Shown here piece by piece: positions 18,522 to 26,479 of a stretch of 64,000 bases of DNA. The stretch's first letter is position 1; each line of letters opens with the position of its first letter. Position numbers and translations under genes: made by a program. The DNA comes from CAZKNF01 sp964554105 (GTDB taxonomy: Bacteria; Bacteroidota; Rhodothermia; Rhodothermales; VXPQ01): the NCBI GenBank assembly GCA_964554105.1, contig CAZKNF010000010.1, positions 1-64,000 on the forward strand, read 5' to 3'. A model generated the notes under the pieces. That model saw nothing but the letters and a program-made list of their open reading frames with translations. It was not told the origin of the DNA and searched no databases.

Positions 18522-18955
18522 GAGGTTCGAACTTATAGGATCATGTTCGGATGGACTCGGAGGAGGCCCAGGCAGCGTCCGATCATCGGTTCTGAGTATA
18601 GAAGCCGTCACAGTGTGGAATAGTGACGACCGTAGAACTTTTGCCCGCGTTTGCGGTACGTCTGTAACGTTCGTACCGGTCAGGTGCACTGAATACTCCT
18701 GCATGGAATCTTCAAGAGCCTGTAGGGCACGCCCTGCGCCATCACGGCGACGCGGGTAGCCGATGTATCACACGACTGTATCACACGTCGTTATTGCGCC
18801 AGATGTTTTTGCTGCATCAGATGTCTCTTCTTCGCTTTGCAAATCGCATTGACTGTTGCTGTTGTCGCGACGACGGGGAGACACGTGCGGCAGCCATTCA
18901 TGATCCTGTGAATTGACGCTGAAAGCCTGAAAAAAGCATTGCTTCCGCACCGTCG
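18522..18955. other. Divergent spacer upstream of cysM, no gene seen
   Basis: This is most of a 496-base interval between ubiB and the cysteine synthase gene. Short frames occur on both strands, but none has a recognisable product. It contains an imperfect 13-base tandem duplication (18764-18789) and leads into a terminator-like hairpin at 18956. A leader RNA or small RNA ending at that hairpin would fit here. Confidence 0.45.
18764..18789. repeat. 13-base tandem duplication, one mismatch
   Basis: TGTATCACACGAC at 18764-18776 is followed directly by TGTATCACACGTC at 18777-18789. It is non-coding as far as I can see and resembles the other short spacer duplications in this window. Confidence 0.75.
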
Positions 18956-18992
18956 CCCCTCCGGTTTTCCCGCCGCGAGGGGTTTTTTTTTG
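18956..18992 (+). terminator. Terminator-like hairpin in the cysM leader
   Basis: CCCCTC (18956-18961) pairs with GAGGGG (18977-18982), extended inward by CGG/CCG, and is followed at once by ten T residues (18983-18992). This is a textbook intrinsic terminator on the plus strand. It ends 25 bases before the cysM start codon at 19018 with no gene before it on that strand, so it either ends a small transcript or acts as an attenuator in the cysM leader. No known riboswitch fold was recognised upstream. Confidence 0.75.
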
Positions 18993-19017
18993 GATGGCGG
19001 ACAATCGGTGAATAAAT

Positions 19018-20007
19018 ATGAGTCTTAGAACGACGGAATACTTGCTGGACGACGAGGCGGCCGCCAGCGTAAGGCGGAACGGGGAGGGATCTCCACTGCC
19101 CGACCTGGTCAGAAGGATCGGAAACACGCCGCTCATCAAGCTCGACCGAATCGGCCGAGACCTGCCCGAATCGGTGCAGCTCTATGCGAAGGCGGAGCAC
19201 TTAAATCCTACCGGTTCCGTGAAGGACCGAGCTGCTCGACGGATGATTCTCGAGGGCCTTCGCAGCGGGGACCTGCATTCGGGCAAAGCAATTATAGATG
19301 CGACCAGCGGCAACACAGGCATTGCCTACGCGGTTATCGGTGCGCTGTTGGGCATCCCTGTCGTACTTGCGATGCCGGAGAATGCTTCTCCGGAGCGGCG
19401 CAAGATTCTGCAAGTCCACGGCGCGCAGATTATCCTGACCGATCCGATGGAGGGCACCGACGGATCGCGTGAATATGTCCGGCGTCTGGTTGACGAACAG
19501 CCCGAGCGGTACTTCTACCCCGATCAGTACAACAACGACGCCAACTGGCGCGCGCATTTCGACGAGACAGGTCTCGAAATCCTCGAACAGACGAACGGCC
19601 GCGTCACACATTTCGTTGCAGGTCTCGGCACGACCGGCACCTTCATCGGTGTGACTCGGCGGCTGAAGGAATTCGACGCGGATCTCCGGTGCGTTGCGGT
19701 GGAGCCGGACGGGCCTCTTCACGGAATCGAAGGTTTGAAGCACCTCGAAAGCGCGGTCGTGCCGGGCATTTACGATGCTCGGCTTCCGGATGCTACGATG
19801 CGGGTATCGACGGAGGCCTCATTCGAAATGACGCGCAGGCTCGCACGTGAGGAAGGACTCCTCGTCGGCGTCTCCTCAGGTGCAAACGTGAGCGCCGCGT
19901 TAGAAGTCGCCGCCGGCCTGCAGGAAGGCAACGTGGTCACCATACTTTGTGATTCAGGAACGCGCTATTTGAGCGATTCGTTTTGGGCTGACGAGGGGGG
20001 CGAATGA
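19018..20007 (+). CDS. cysM: PLP-dependent cysteine synthase (CysM-like)
   Basis: This 329-residue enzyme shows the beta-substituted alanine synthase pattern: NPTGSVKDRAA with the PLP lysine at residue 69, the substrate loop ATSGNTGIA, the phosphate-binding GLGTTGTFIG and the late GVSSGANVSAAL. It makes cysteine from an activated serine. Its neighbours are decisive: the JAMM protease gene overlaps it by four bases (ATGA) and a CysO/MoeB-type fusion follows. This is the arrangement of the Mycobacterium tuberculosis cysM-cysO-mec pathway, in which O-phosphoserine and a protein thiocarboxylate are used. A preference for O-phosphoserine is inferred from this context, not read from residues. Confidence 0.9.
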   Translation: MSLRTTEYLLDDEAAASVRRNGEGSPLPDLVRRIGNTPLIKLDRIGRDLPESVQLYAKAEHLNPTGSVKDRAARRMILEGLRSGDLHSGKAIIDATSGNTGIAYAVIGALLGIPVVLAMPENASPERRKILQVHGAQIILTDPMEGTDGSREYVRRLVDEQPERYFYPDQYNNDANWRAHFDETGLEILEQTNGRVTHFVAGLGTTGTFIGVTRRLKEFDADLRCVAVEPDGPLHGIEGLKHLESAVVPGIYDARLPDATMRVSTEASFEMTRRLAREEGLLVGVSSGANVSAALEVAAGLQEGNVVTILCDSGTRYLSDSFWADEGGE

Positions 20008-20438
20008 CGATTCCCAGAGAAGTGGTACTCGAAATAAGGCGGCACGGCGAGGCTGCATATCCTGAAGAATGCTGCGGCTTCCTGCTCGGCAAGATGGCGG
20101 AAGACGGAAACGTCATCTATGTGGCCCGTCAGGCGACGAACCGCAACGAGGATCGCCGGGAAGATCGCTACGTGATCACTCCCGATGAGTACCGCTCGGC
20201 CGAGAAAGCCGCGGCAGAGGCTGGATGGGACGTGGTTGGCATCTACCACTCGCATCCGGATCACCCCGCGCAGCCATCCGAAACCGACCTCGAGACGGCC
20301 ACATTCCCCGGATATACCTACCTGATCGTGTCGGTACAGGACGGACAGGCGGCCGACATGACGGCCTGGTCACTTGCGCCGGATCGTTCAACCTTTCTGA
20401 CGGAGGGCATCCGCGAGGTGGCCGCCGCCAAGCTTTGA
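20004..20438 (+). CDS. mec: JAMM-motif metallopeptidase (Mec-like, M67 family)
   Basis: A 144-residue zinc peptidase. It has the N-terminal glutamate in YPEECCGFLLG and the complete JAMM motif HSHPDHPAQPSETD near residues 77-90, matching HxHx7Sx2D. Mec of Mycobacterium releases cysteine from the C-terminus of the sulfur-carrier CysO, and other JAMM proteases cut ubiquitin-like proteins after Gly-Gly. It overlaps cysM by four bases (translational coupling) and precedes the gene encoding a ubiquitin-fold/E1 fusion. It may therefore either free cysteine from the carrier or process the fusion after its Gly-Gly, or both. Confidence 0.9.
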   Translation: MTIPREVVLEIRRHGEAAYPEECCGFLLGKMAEDGNVIYVARQATNRNEDRREDRYVITPDEYRSAEKAAAEAGWDVVGIYHSHPDHPAQPSETDLETATFPGYTYLIVSVQDGQAADMTAWSLAPDRSTFLTEGIREVAAAKL

Positions 20439-20501
20439 ACCGTGCGCTCAGCACATTGCCTGTTACGCCGGGGCCTTGAATTGCAATCTTATGACTCCTG
20501 A

Positions 20502-20636
20502 ACTCTGAACTCTGAANNNNNNNNNNNNNNNNNNNNNNNNNNNNNNNNNNNNNNNNNNNNNNNNNNNNNNNNNNNNNNNNNNNNNNNNNNNNNNNNNNNN
20601 NNNNNNNNNNNNNNNNCTGAACTCTGAACTCTGAAG
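20502..20636. repeat. 7-base tandem repeats flanking an assembly gap
   Basis: Copies of the 7-base unit CTGAACT run up to the gap on its left (from about 20502 to 20516) and resume on its right (20617 to about 20634), in the same phase-like pattern. The missing sequence is therefore probably a longer run of the same tandem repeat, located in the spacer between mec and the carrier-E1 gene. Confidence 0.75.
20517..20616. other. Assembly gap (100 N)
   Basis: A fixed-length N run between mec and the carrier-E1 fusion. Both edges are the same short tandem repeat, which probably caused the break. True length unknown. Confidence 0.98.
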
Positions 20637-20641
20637 CTCGA

Positions 20642-22129
20642 ATGCCTAAGATACATATACCGACTCCGCTCCGAATTTACGTCGACAACCGGACAGCGCT
20701 GGACGTCGACGGAGGTACGGTAGGAGAGGCGCTGAACGATCTCGTCAGCACGCATCCGAAGATTAAGCAGCACCTCTACGACGAACAGGGGAAGCTGCGC
20801 TCGTTCGTGAACGTCTACCGAAATGACGACGATATTCGCTACCTCGATCGCGAGAACACGACGCTGAGCGACGGCGACGAACTTTCGATCGTGCCCTCGA
20901 TAGCGGGAGGCGTGGAAGCGCCGGCAGAGCCGGTCGAGCAGCCGGGTCCGGCCCGCGTGGCTGCCGCGGCACGCGGTGAGACGCTGACGTCCGAGGAAAT
21001 CCGCCGCTACAGTCGTCATCTGACGCTGCCGGAATTCGGGATGGAAGGCCAGCGGAAGCTCAAAGCCTCGTCCGTATTTCTGGTGGGCGCCGGTGGGCTC
21101 GGTTCGCCGCTGGCGCTCTACCTGGCGGCGGCCGGAGTAGGCCGCATCGGGGTCATCGATTTCGATGTCGTGGACGAGACAAACCTGCAGCGGCAGGTAC
21201 TCCATGGGACGAAGGACGTCGGTCGCAAAAAGCTCGATTCGGCACGTGACCGCATCAAGGACATAAATCCGCTCGTTGAGGTCGAGACGTACGAGACCGC
21301 GCTTTCAAGCGAAAATGCGCTCGACATCATCAAAGATTACGACGTGGTTGCGGACGGCACGGACAATTTTCCGACGCGCTATCTTGTGAACGACGCGTGC
21401 GTGCTCCTCGGAATTCCGAATGTCTACGCATCCATTTTCCGTTTTGAGGGGCAGGTCTCGGTGTTCGGGATGGAGGATGGACCGTGCTACCGCTGCGTGT
21501 ACGAACAGCCGCCTCCGCCTGGCCTTGTACCGTCGTGCGCGGAGGGTGGTGTTCTGGGAGTACTGCCCGGATTTGTCGGTACGCTGCAGGCGACGGAAGT
21601 CATCAAAGTGCTCACCGGGATCGGCGAGCCGCTCATCGGCCGGTTGTTGATTATCGATGCGCTCGACATGAAGTTTAGAACGCTGAAGATTCGCAAGAAT
21701 CCGGATTGCCCCGTGTGCGGTGACCATCCGACGCAGACTGAGCTGATCGATTATCAGGAATTCTGTGGGATCCCCAACCAATCAAATGGTCAGGAAGAAG
21801 TGAGTTTAGCCCCTGAGATAAGCGTCCGCGAATTCAAGGAGATGCGCGATCGCGGTGACAAACCGTTCGTCCTCGATGTGAGGAAGGAGTACGAAGCTGA
21901 GATCTGCACGCTTGGCGGTACCTTGATCCCGGTCGGGGAGCTCGAGGATCGCCTCGACGAACTGGAGGAGCATCGCGACGAGGACATCGTCGTGTACTGC
22001 CGGTCGGGCGCCCGCTCGGGCAAGGCGGTAGAAATGATGCGGAGCTACGGCTTCAACAAAGCCGTCAATCTCGCCGGCGGCGTGCTGGCCTGGAGCGACG
22101 AGATCGATCCCTCTATGCCGAAGTATTAG
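20642..22129 (+). CDS. moeZ: CysO/MoaD-like ubiquitin fold fused to MoeB/ThiF E1 and rhodanese (MoeZ-like)
   Basis: A 495-residue three-part protein. Residues 1-90 are a beta-grasp sulfur carrier resembling CysO, ending SIVPSIAGG, the Gly-Gly (89-90) that is normally the free C-terminus. A proline/alanine linker (about 91-113) follows. Residues 114-375 are an adenylating E1: LVGAGGLGSPLALYLA nucleotide loop, DGTDNFPTRYLVND, zinc cysteines CYRC and CPVC, and VPSCAEGGVLG. The C-terminal rhodanese domain has the active loop CRSGARS with cysteine 453. E1 and rhodanese would activate a carrier's Gly-Gly and load sulfur for cysteine, thiamin or molybdopterin synthesis. The fused carrier has no free C-terminus, so cleavage (perhaps by the adjacent JAMM protease) or a second carrier would be needed. 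Confidence 0.9.
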   Translation: MPKIHIPTPLRIYVDNRTALDVDGGTVGEALNDLVSTHPKIKQHLYDEQGKLRSFVNVYRNDDDIRYLDRENTTLSDGDELSIVPSIAGGVEAPAEPVEQPGPARVAAAARGETLTSEEIRRYSRHLTLPEFGMEGQRKLKASSVFLVGAGGLGSPLALYLAAAGVGRIGVIDFDVVDETNLQRQVLHGTKDVGRKKLDSARDRIKDINPLVEVETYETALSSENALDIIKDYDVVADGTDNFPTRYLVNDACVLLGIPNVYASIFRFEGQVSVFGMEDGPCYRCVYEQPPPPGLVPSCAEGGVLGVLPGFVGTLQATEVIKVLTGIGEPLIGRLLIIDALDMKFRTLKIRKNPDCPVCGDHPTQTELIDYQEFCGIPNQSNGQEEVSLAPEISVREFKEMRDRGDKPFVLDVRKEYEAEICTLGGTLIPVGELEDRLDELEEHRDEDIVVYCRSGARSGKAVEMMRSYGFNKAVNLAGGVLAWSDEIDPSMPKY

Positions 22130-22161
22130 AGGGCCGTTCCGCCCCTGACTTCACGTCGTAG

Positions 22162-23253
22162 CTAATCGAACGGAATGCCCGTTTCACGGGAGATTTCGCG
22201 CATCGAGTCGACGACGGGCATCAGCACGGGTACGCCGTCCGCCCGCCGCTTTTTTTCAGCGGCACGTTCAGGATCTCCCGGGATGAGCGGGCCATCGGTG
22301 TCGGGAGCAGGCGTAGTGGCGCGAAAGGTCCGAATCCAATCGTCCATCTGCTGCTTGAATGCGTCCGGGTGAATGAATCCTGCGATGCGCAGCGCGCCGA
22401 AGAAGTGACCGATGCCCTTGCCGACGCTTTTCTCAGGGATATCCTGTCCCAGCGCAAACGGCGGCGCGAACGGACCCCAGTTGGCGCCACTGAGTACGCA
22501 GGATAGAATGTCGACCATCGCGGCGAGGCCGTAGCCTTTGTGGCCGCCCAGCGCCCGCGTCCATCCCAGCGGCAGAAGGGCTCCGCCTTCCACCATATCG
22601 TCGGGATTCGTTGTGTCCTTACCTTCGCGATCGATGGCCCATCCCTCCGGAATCGCCTCATTCTTCCGCTGTGCGATCTCGATCTTGCCGTAGGCCGCCG
22701 CGCTCGTCGCCATGTCTATCACGACAGGCGGTTCTTCGTCTCCTGGAAAGGCGATGGCGATCGGATTCGTGCCGAGCATCCGATCTTTCCCCCACAAGGG
22801 TGCCACGATGCTCGTCGTGTTCGTCATGGCGATGCCTATGACGTCGTGGTCCAGCGCCTCGAGCACGTAGTAGCCGGCGATGCCGAAGTGATTTGTATTA
22901 AAAACGGAAATCCAGCCCGAACCGGATTGTTCGGCCTTGGCTATCGCAATCCGATTGGCTTTTGGACCCACTACGAGCCCTAGTCCATTGTCGCCGTCGA
23001 CCGTCGCCGTGCTCATCGTATGTCGTACCACCTTCACCTGCGGTTTCGGGTTGATCCGGCCCCGGCGCAGCAGGTCGTAGTAGGTCTTGAGGCGACCGAC
23101 ACCATGTGAATCAATGCCTCTGAGATCGGCCGCAGCAAGCACGTCCGCGGCCTGCCGCGCATCCGATTCCGGAACATCCAGATGCATGAAAACGCGACGG
23201 CAGAACTCGTGGAGTGTGTCGATCGAGTGGATTTCGACAGGCGTGTCGGACAT
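22162..23253 (-). CDS. Ldh-family (malate/L-lactate type) NAD(P)-dependent oxidoreductase
   Basis: A 363-residue member of the Ldh_2 family: RGIDSHGVGRLKTY, VVGPKANRIAIAKA, the conserved NTNHFGIAGYY bearing the catalytic histidine, IDMATSAAAYGKI and GHKGYGLAAMVDIL. These enzymes reduce 2-oxoacids to 2-hydroxyacids (malate, lactate, ureidoglycolate, diketogulonate, sulfolactate) in the cytoplasm; the exact substrate is not readable. It follows the 2-hydroxyglutarate oxidase gene on the same strand by 68 bases, so both may work on 2-hydroxy acids. Slightly longer than usual because of a C-terminal tail ending PFD. Confidence 0.88.
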   Translation of the reverse strand: MSDTPVEIHSIDTLHEFCRRVFMHLDVPESDARQAADVLAAADLRGIDSHGVGRLKTYYDLLRRGRINPKPQVKVVRHTMSTATVDGDNGLGLVVGPKANRIAIAKAEQSGSGWISVFNTNHFGIAGYYVLEALDHDVIGIAMTNTTSIVAPLWGKDRMLGTNPIAIAFPGDEEPPVVIDMATSAAAYGKIEIAQRKNEAIPEGWAIDREGKDTTNPDDMVEGGALLPLGWTRALGGHKGYGLAAMVDILSCVLSGANWGPFAPPFALGQDIPEKSVGKGIGHFFGALRIAGFIHPDAFKQQMDDWIRTFRATTPAPDTDGPLIPGDPERAAEKKRRADGVPVLMPVVDSMREISRETGIPFD

Positions 23254-23321
23254 AAATTGTAATGTGACTCATTGGTTGGCAATGCTCAGCTTCCGGCGTG
23301 CGGCGAATCGATCTTCCGGGC

Positions 23322-24524
23322 TCAGACCGCCTGCAGCTGGCGAGACAGACGCCCGACGATTTCTTCGCCGATCTTCAAACATGACGTGGCGGCCGGGGAC
23401 GGCGCGTTGCACACGTTCAACACTCGCTTCGATTCCTTGATCACGAAGTCATCCGCGAGCTGTCCGTCCGGCAGCACCGCCTGCGCTCGTACGCCGGAGG
23501 GTGATTCCTCGAGGTCGGCTGCCGTGACCTCCGGAACCAGCCGCTGAAGGGTCTTCACGAACGCTGCCTTGCTGAGCGATCTCCAGATCTCGAAGATTTC
23601 TTTTTTCCAGTGTCGCCGGGCGAGACGAATGAATCCGGGATACGTCAGCGTTTCTCTGAGCTCTGCCAGGTTGACGTCACCGAAACGGTATCCCTCGCGA
23701 GCGAACGCAAGCACCGCGTTCGGCCCGCACTCGATCCGCCCGTCGAACATTCTCGTAAAGTGAACCCCGAGAAACGGAAAAGCGGGGTCGGGGACAGGAT
23801 AGATCAGATCATTGCAGAGGCGGCGCGCTTCCGGTTTCAACTCGAAATACTCACCGCGAAACGGCACGATCTGCATCTCGGGATCCTGACCGCTTAGCGT
23901 CGCCACACGATCCGCATAGAGTCCTGCGCACGTAACTACATGCTTCGCGGAAATATCCCCCGCGGTCGTTTGAAGGACGACCTCGTCACCGTCCGGGATG
24001 ATTGCGTGCAATTCCGCGTTCAGCGTGAGAGTATGACCACGTCCGACAACGATATCAGCCAGACGCCGCGCAACGCCTTTGTAGTCGACAATCCCCGCTT
24101 CGGGCACGTGGATGGCTTCTATTCCGTTCGTGTACGGTTCGAGCTCTTTCAGACGATCCGCGTCTATCAGCTCGCACGCAACGTCGTTTTCCCGACCCCG
24201 CTTCAGAATGGCATGTAGTCCCTCGCGCTCCTTCTCGGAGACAGCAACGATCACCTTTCCGCACATCTCGTGTGCGATCCCCTCGCGCTTGCAGAAATCA
24301 ACGAGCGCGCGTTTGCCTTCACGGCAGTTTCTGGCCTTCAGCGAGCCGGGTCGATAATAGATGCCCGAGTGAATGACTCCGGAGTTGCGCCCGGTTTGAT
24401 GCGCCGCGATCTGGCCCTCTTTATCGAGCACGACGACGGCCAGATCGGGATAAGAATTGACAAGCTGGTATGCTGTTGCCAGGCCTACAATGCCGGCGCC
24501 CACGATGGCGACATCGAACTTCAT
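23322..24524 (-). CDS. lhgO: L-2-hydroxyglutarate oxidase
   Basis: This 400-residue FAD enzyme starts with the dinucleotide-binding VAIVGAGIVGLATAYQL and continues with HQTGRNSGVIHSGIYYRPGSLKA, FCKREGIAHEMCGKVIVA and the late VCNAPSPAATSCLKIGEEI, all hallmarks of LhgO/L2HGDH. It oxidises L-2-hydroxyglutarate to 2-oxoglutarate, feeding electrons to the membrane quinone pool, a metabolite-repair role. The ATG at 24524 gives the family's normal N-terminus. Upstream of the Ldh-family gene and divergent from the GH113-like gene. Confidence 0.92.
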   Translation of the reverse strand: MKFDVAIVGAGIVGLATAYQLVNSYPDLAVVVLDKEGQIAAHQTGRNSGVIHSGIYYRPGSLKARNCREGKRALVDFCKREGIAHEMCGKVIVAVSEKEREGLHAILKRGRENDVACELIDADRLKELEPYTNGIEAIHVPEAGIVDYKGVARRLADIVVGRGHTLTLNAELHAIIPDGDEVVLQTTAGDISAKHVVTCAGLYADRVATLSGQDPEMQIVPFRGEYFELKPEARRLCNDLIYPVPDPAFPFLGVHFTRMFDGRIECGPNAVLAFAREGYRFGDVNLAELRETLTYPGFIRLARRHWKKEIFEIWRSLSKAAFVKTLQRLVPEVTAADLEESPSGVRAQAVLPDGQLADDFVIKESKRVLNVCNAPSPAATSCLKIGEEIVGRLSRQLQAV

Positions 24525-24680
24525 AAACTTGGATTCCCGCTGCTGCTTCGTACACGCCCGCCCGAGTGGTCGGCTATCGTCCGTAGGAAGCGCAATTTGC
24601 CGTACATTGTGTGACTCTGGATGGTGTGGCCTCGAATAGTGCCGCTCTGGATGATCTTAGTTTCGCCGAATGCATCACGC

Positions 24681-25871
24681 ATGAACGTCAATCTACGTCA
24701 TGGCCGCCTCAGTGTCACGTTCCTGCAGGTCGCCGCGCTGATCACTCTCTTGACGCTCGGATGCGACCGAGTTGATGGCAGCCGCGGAGGTGAATCACGC
24801 AGTCCGACGAATGACGCGAGGGATGACGGCGACGGAGCCGAGCCGGCGTTTGGGATGTCGCAGCCGCGCATCCAATCTGTCGTGCTCGACGCGCGTGAGG
24901 AATTTGGCGATTCGACACTCGAGATGTTAAGCAATCTCGGCGCCACGCACCTGAGTCTGGTTTCATTCGGCTTCCAGCAGGATGCTTCGTCGCCGGAGAT
25001 TCGCTTTCGTCCGGATGTCCGCTGGTATTCCGAGAGCGAATCCGGTGCTCGCTCCATCGCGGTTCGTGCGCGTGCGCACGGGCTGGGCGTGATTCTCAAA
25101 CCGCAGATCTGGCTGCGTGGCGGAGCATGGACGGCTGAGATTGATTTCGCCCGGGAGGCCGATTGGACGATCTGGGAATCGCAGTATCGCGAATACCTGA
25201 TGCATACGGCACGGCTCGCCGAAGTCATCGGCGCCGAGCTGCTCATCATCGGTACCGAGCTCGCGAATCCCGTAAGGACTCGAGAAGTGTTCTGGCGGCG
25301 GCTGATCGCCGACGTTCGGGCGGTCTATGACGGAAAGCTGACCTACGGTGCCAACTGGCACGACGACTTCGAGACCGTACCGTTCTGGGATGCCCTTGAT
25401 TACATCGGCGTACAGGCATACTTCCCGATCGCTCAGCATCGAAGTCCATCCACAGCCGACCTGGTGGATGGATGGCGCCCCCATGTCGAGGCACTCGAGA
25501 AGGTATCGCGGCGTGAAAGTCTGCCCGTATTGTTCACGGAAATTGGTTACAGAAGCATCTCGTACGCCGCCGCCGAGCCGTGGCGCTGGCCTGATAGGGA
25601 GGAGAATGCCACCGTGGAACCGGACTATGAAATCCAATCGGACCTGTTTGAGGCATTCTTCGAGGTGATCTGGCCGAAGCCGTGGTTCGCGGGCGCTATT
25701 GTCTGGAAGATGTATCCGGGCGGAGAGCGCCCGAACCGGCGAGCGCTAGACTTCACACCCCAGGACAAACCCGCGGAGGACGTCATCCGTCATCACTTCC
25801 ACGCCACACCTGGCACCCGACACCCGTCGGATGGTCGCGCACGCGATCTCGTGAATCCAAATGGCGGATGA
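24681..25871 (+). CDS. GH113-like glycoside hydrolase lipoprotein
   Basis: This 396-residue protein has a lipoprotein signal (LITLLTLGC) and an acidic linker, then a TIM barrel. The probable acid/base is the glutamate in LLIIGTELANP and the nucleophile that in LFTEIGYRS, as in family 113 beta-mannanases and their relatives; WDALDYIGVQAYFPI lies between them. It should act on a beta-linked glycan at the cell surface. The start at 24681 is preferred over an upstream ATG at 24621 because it gives a standard lipoprotein leader. Its 3' end overlaps the convergent DUF3267 gene by 89 bases. Exact specificity unknown. Confidence 0.78.
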   Translation: MNVNLRHGRLSVTFLQVAALITLLTLGCDRVDGSRGGESRSPTNDARDDGDGAEPAFGMSQPRIQSVVLDAREEFGDSTLEMLSNLGATHLSLVSFGFQQDASSPEIRFRPDVRWYSESESGARSIAVRARAHGLGVILKPQIWLRGGAWTAEIDFAREADWTIWESQYREYLMHTARLAEVIGAELLIIGTELANPVRTREVFWRRLIADVRAVYDGKLTYGANWHDDFETVPFWDALDYIGVQAYFPIAQHRSPSTADLVDGWRPHVEALEKVSRRESLPVLFTEIGYRSISYAAAEPWRWPDREENATVEPDYEIQSDLFEAFFEVIWPKPWFAGAIVWKMYPGGERPNRRALDFTPQDKPAEDVIRHHFHATPGTRHPSDGRARDLVNPNGG

Positions 25872-26376
25872 GCTGGAAGATCGCGAGATCCCCAATTGCG
25901 GACACCAGCATCACATATCCGTAGAAGGCAAGCCATCCAACCCCGCCGATCGAGGCGTAAACTATGGGGGCGACGCCCTGTGCTGCTGCAGGTAGAAGAA
26001 GCACACCTCGATACGCCCTCGCCGACATCGGTTCGTCCGTGTGCACATACAGCACCCCGTCCCGGGGCCGGAAGCCGAAGCTGATGCTCGACGGCGGAAC
26101 CCCGGCGAAAGCAAACATCCCAATGACGTGTATGGCCTCATGGATGAGCGCACTCACGCCATATACGAGCACTCCGACCACCATCCACATTATTCCGCGA
26201 AGAAATGCACGTCCAATCGAGTCCGGCCAGGAGAGGTCCGGCAATCCCTGCAGCAAAAAATAGGGAAGGAAGGAAAACGCGGTGATAGCCGGCAGCCATC
26301 GAAGGCCGAGGCCGATGACCTGGTCGATCGAAAGGGTAAGATCCTTCCAGGATCCTTTGGATTCAGGCGTATCCAC
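25783..26376 (-). CDS. DUF3267 membrane metalloprotease-like protein
   Basis: A 197-residue membrane protein with four or five hydrophobic segments. The third bears HEAIHVIGMFAFAG, an HExxH zinc motif buried in a helix, which is the arrangement of the DUF3267 putative zincin family. These are presumed intramembrane or membrane-embedded proteases of unknown substrate. The last 89 bases overlap the end of the GH113-like gene on the other strand; the overlapping C-terminus is hydrophilic and has no family resemblance, so it may be a dispensable tail. Confidence 0.75.
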   Translation of the reverse strand: MDTPESKGSWKDLTLSIDQVIGLGLRWLPAITAFSFLPYFLLQGLPDLSWPDSIGRAFLRGIMWMVVGVLVYGVSALIHEAIHVIGMFAFAGVPPSSISFGFRPRDGVLYVHTDEPMSARAYRGVLLLPAAAQGVAPIVYASIGGVGWLAFYGYVMLVSAIGDLAIFQLIRHLDSRDRVRDHPTGVGCQVWRGSDDG

Positions 26377-26479
26377 GAGCGATGTCGATACAAGTTCGAA
26401 ACAGGAACACCCGAACCGGCCTTTGTCGGAGGTCGTACCACGGGTGCGATGAATCAGTCACGTGCCACCAAGAATACGC

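Noticed and set aside
20502..20636. CRISPR array at the repeat flanking the gap
   Set aside because: The unit is 7 bases without spacers, and no cas genes are near.
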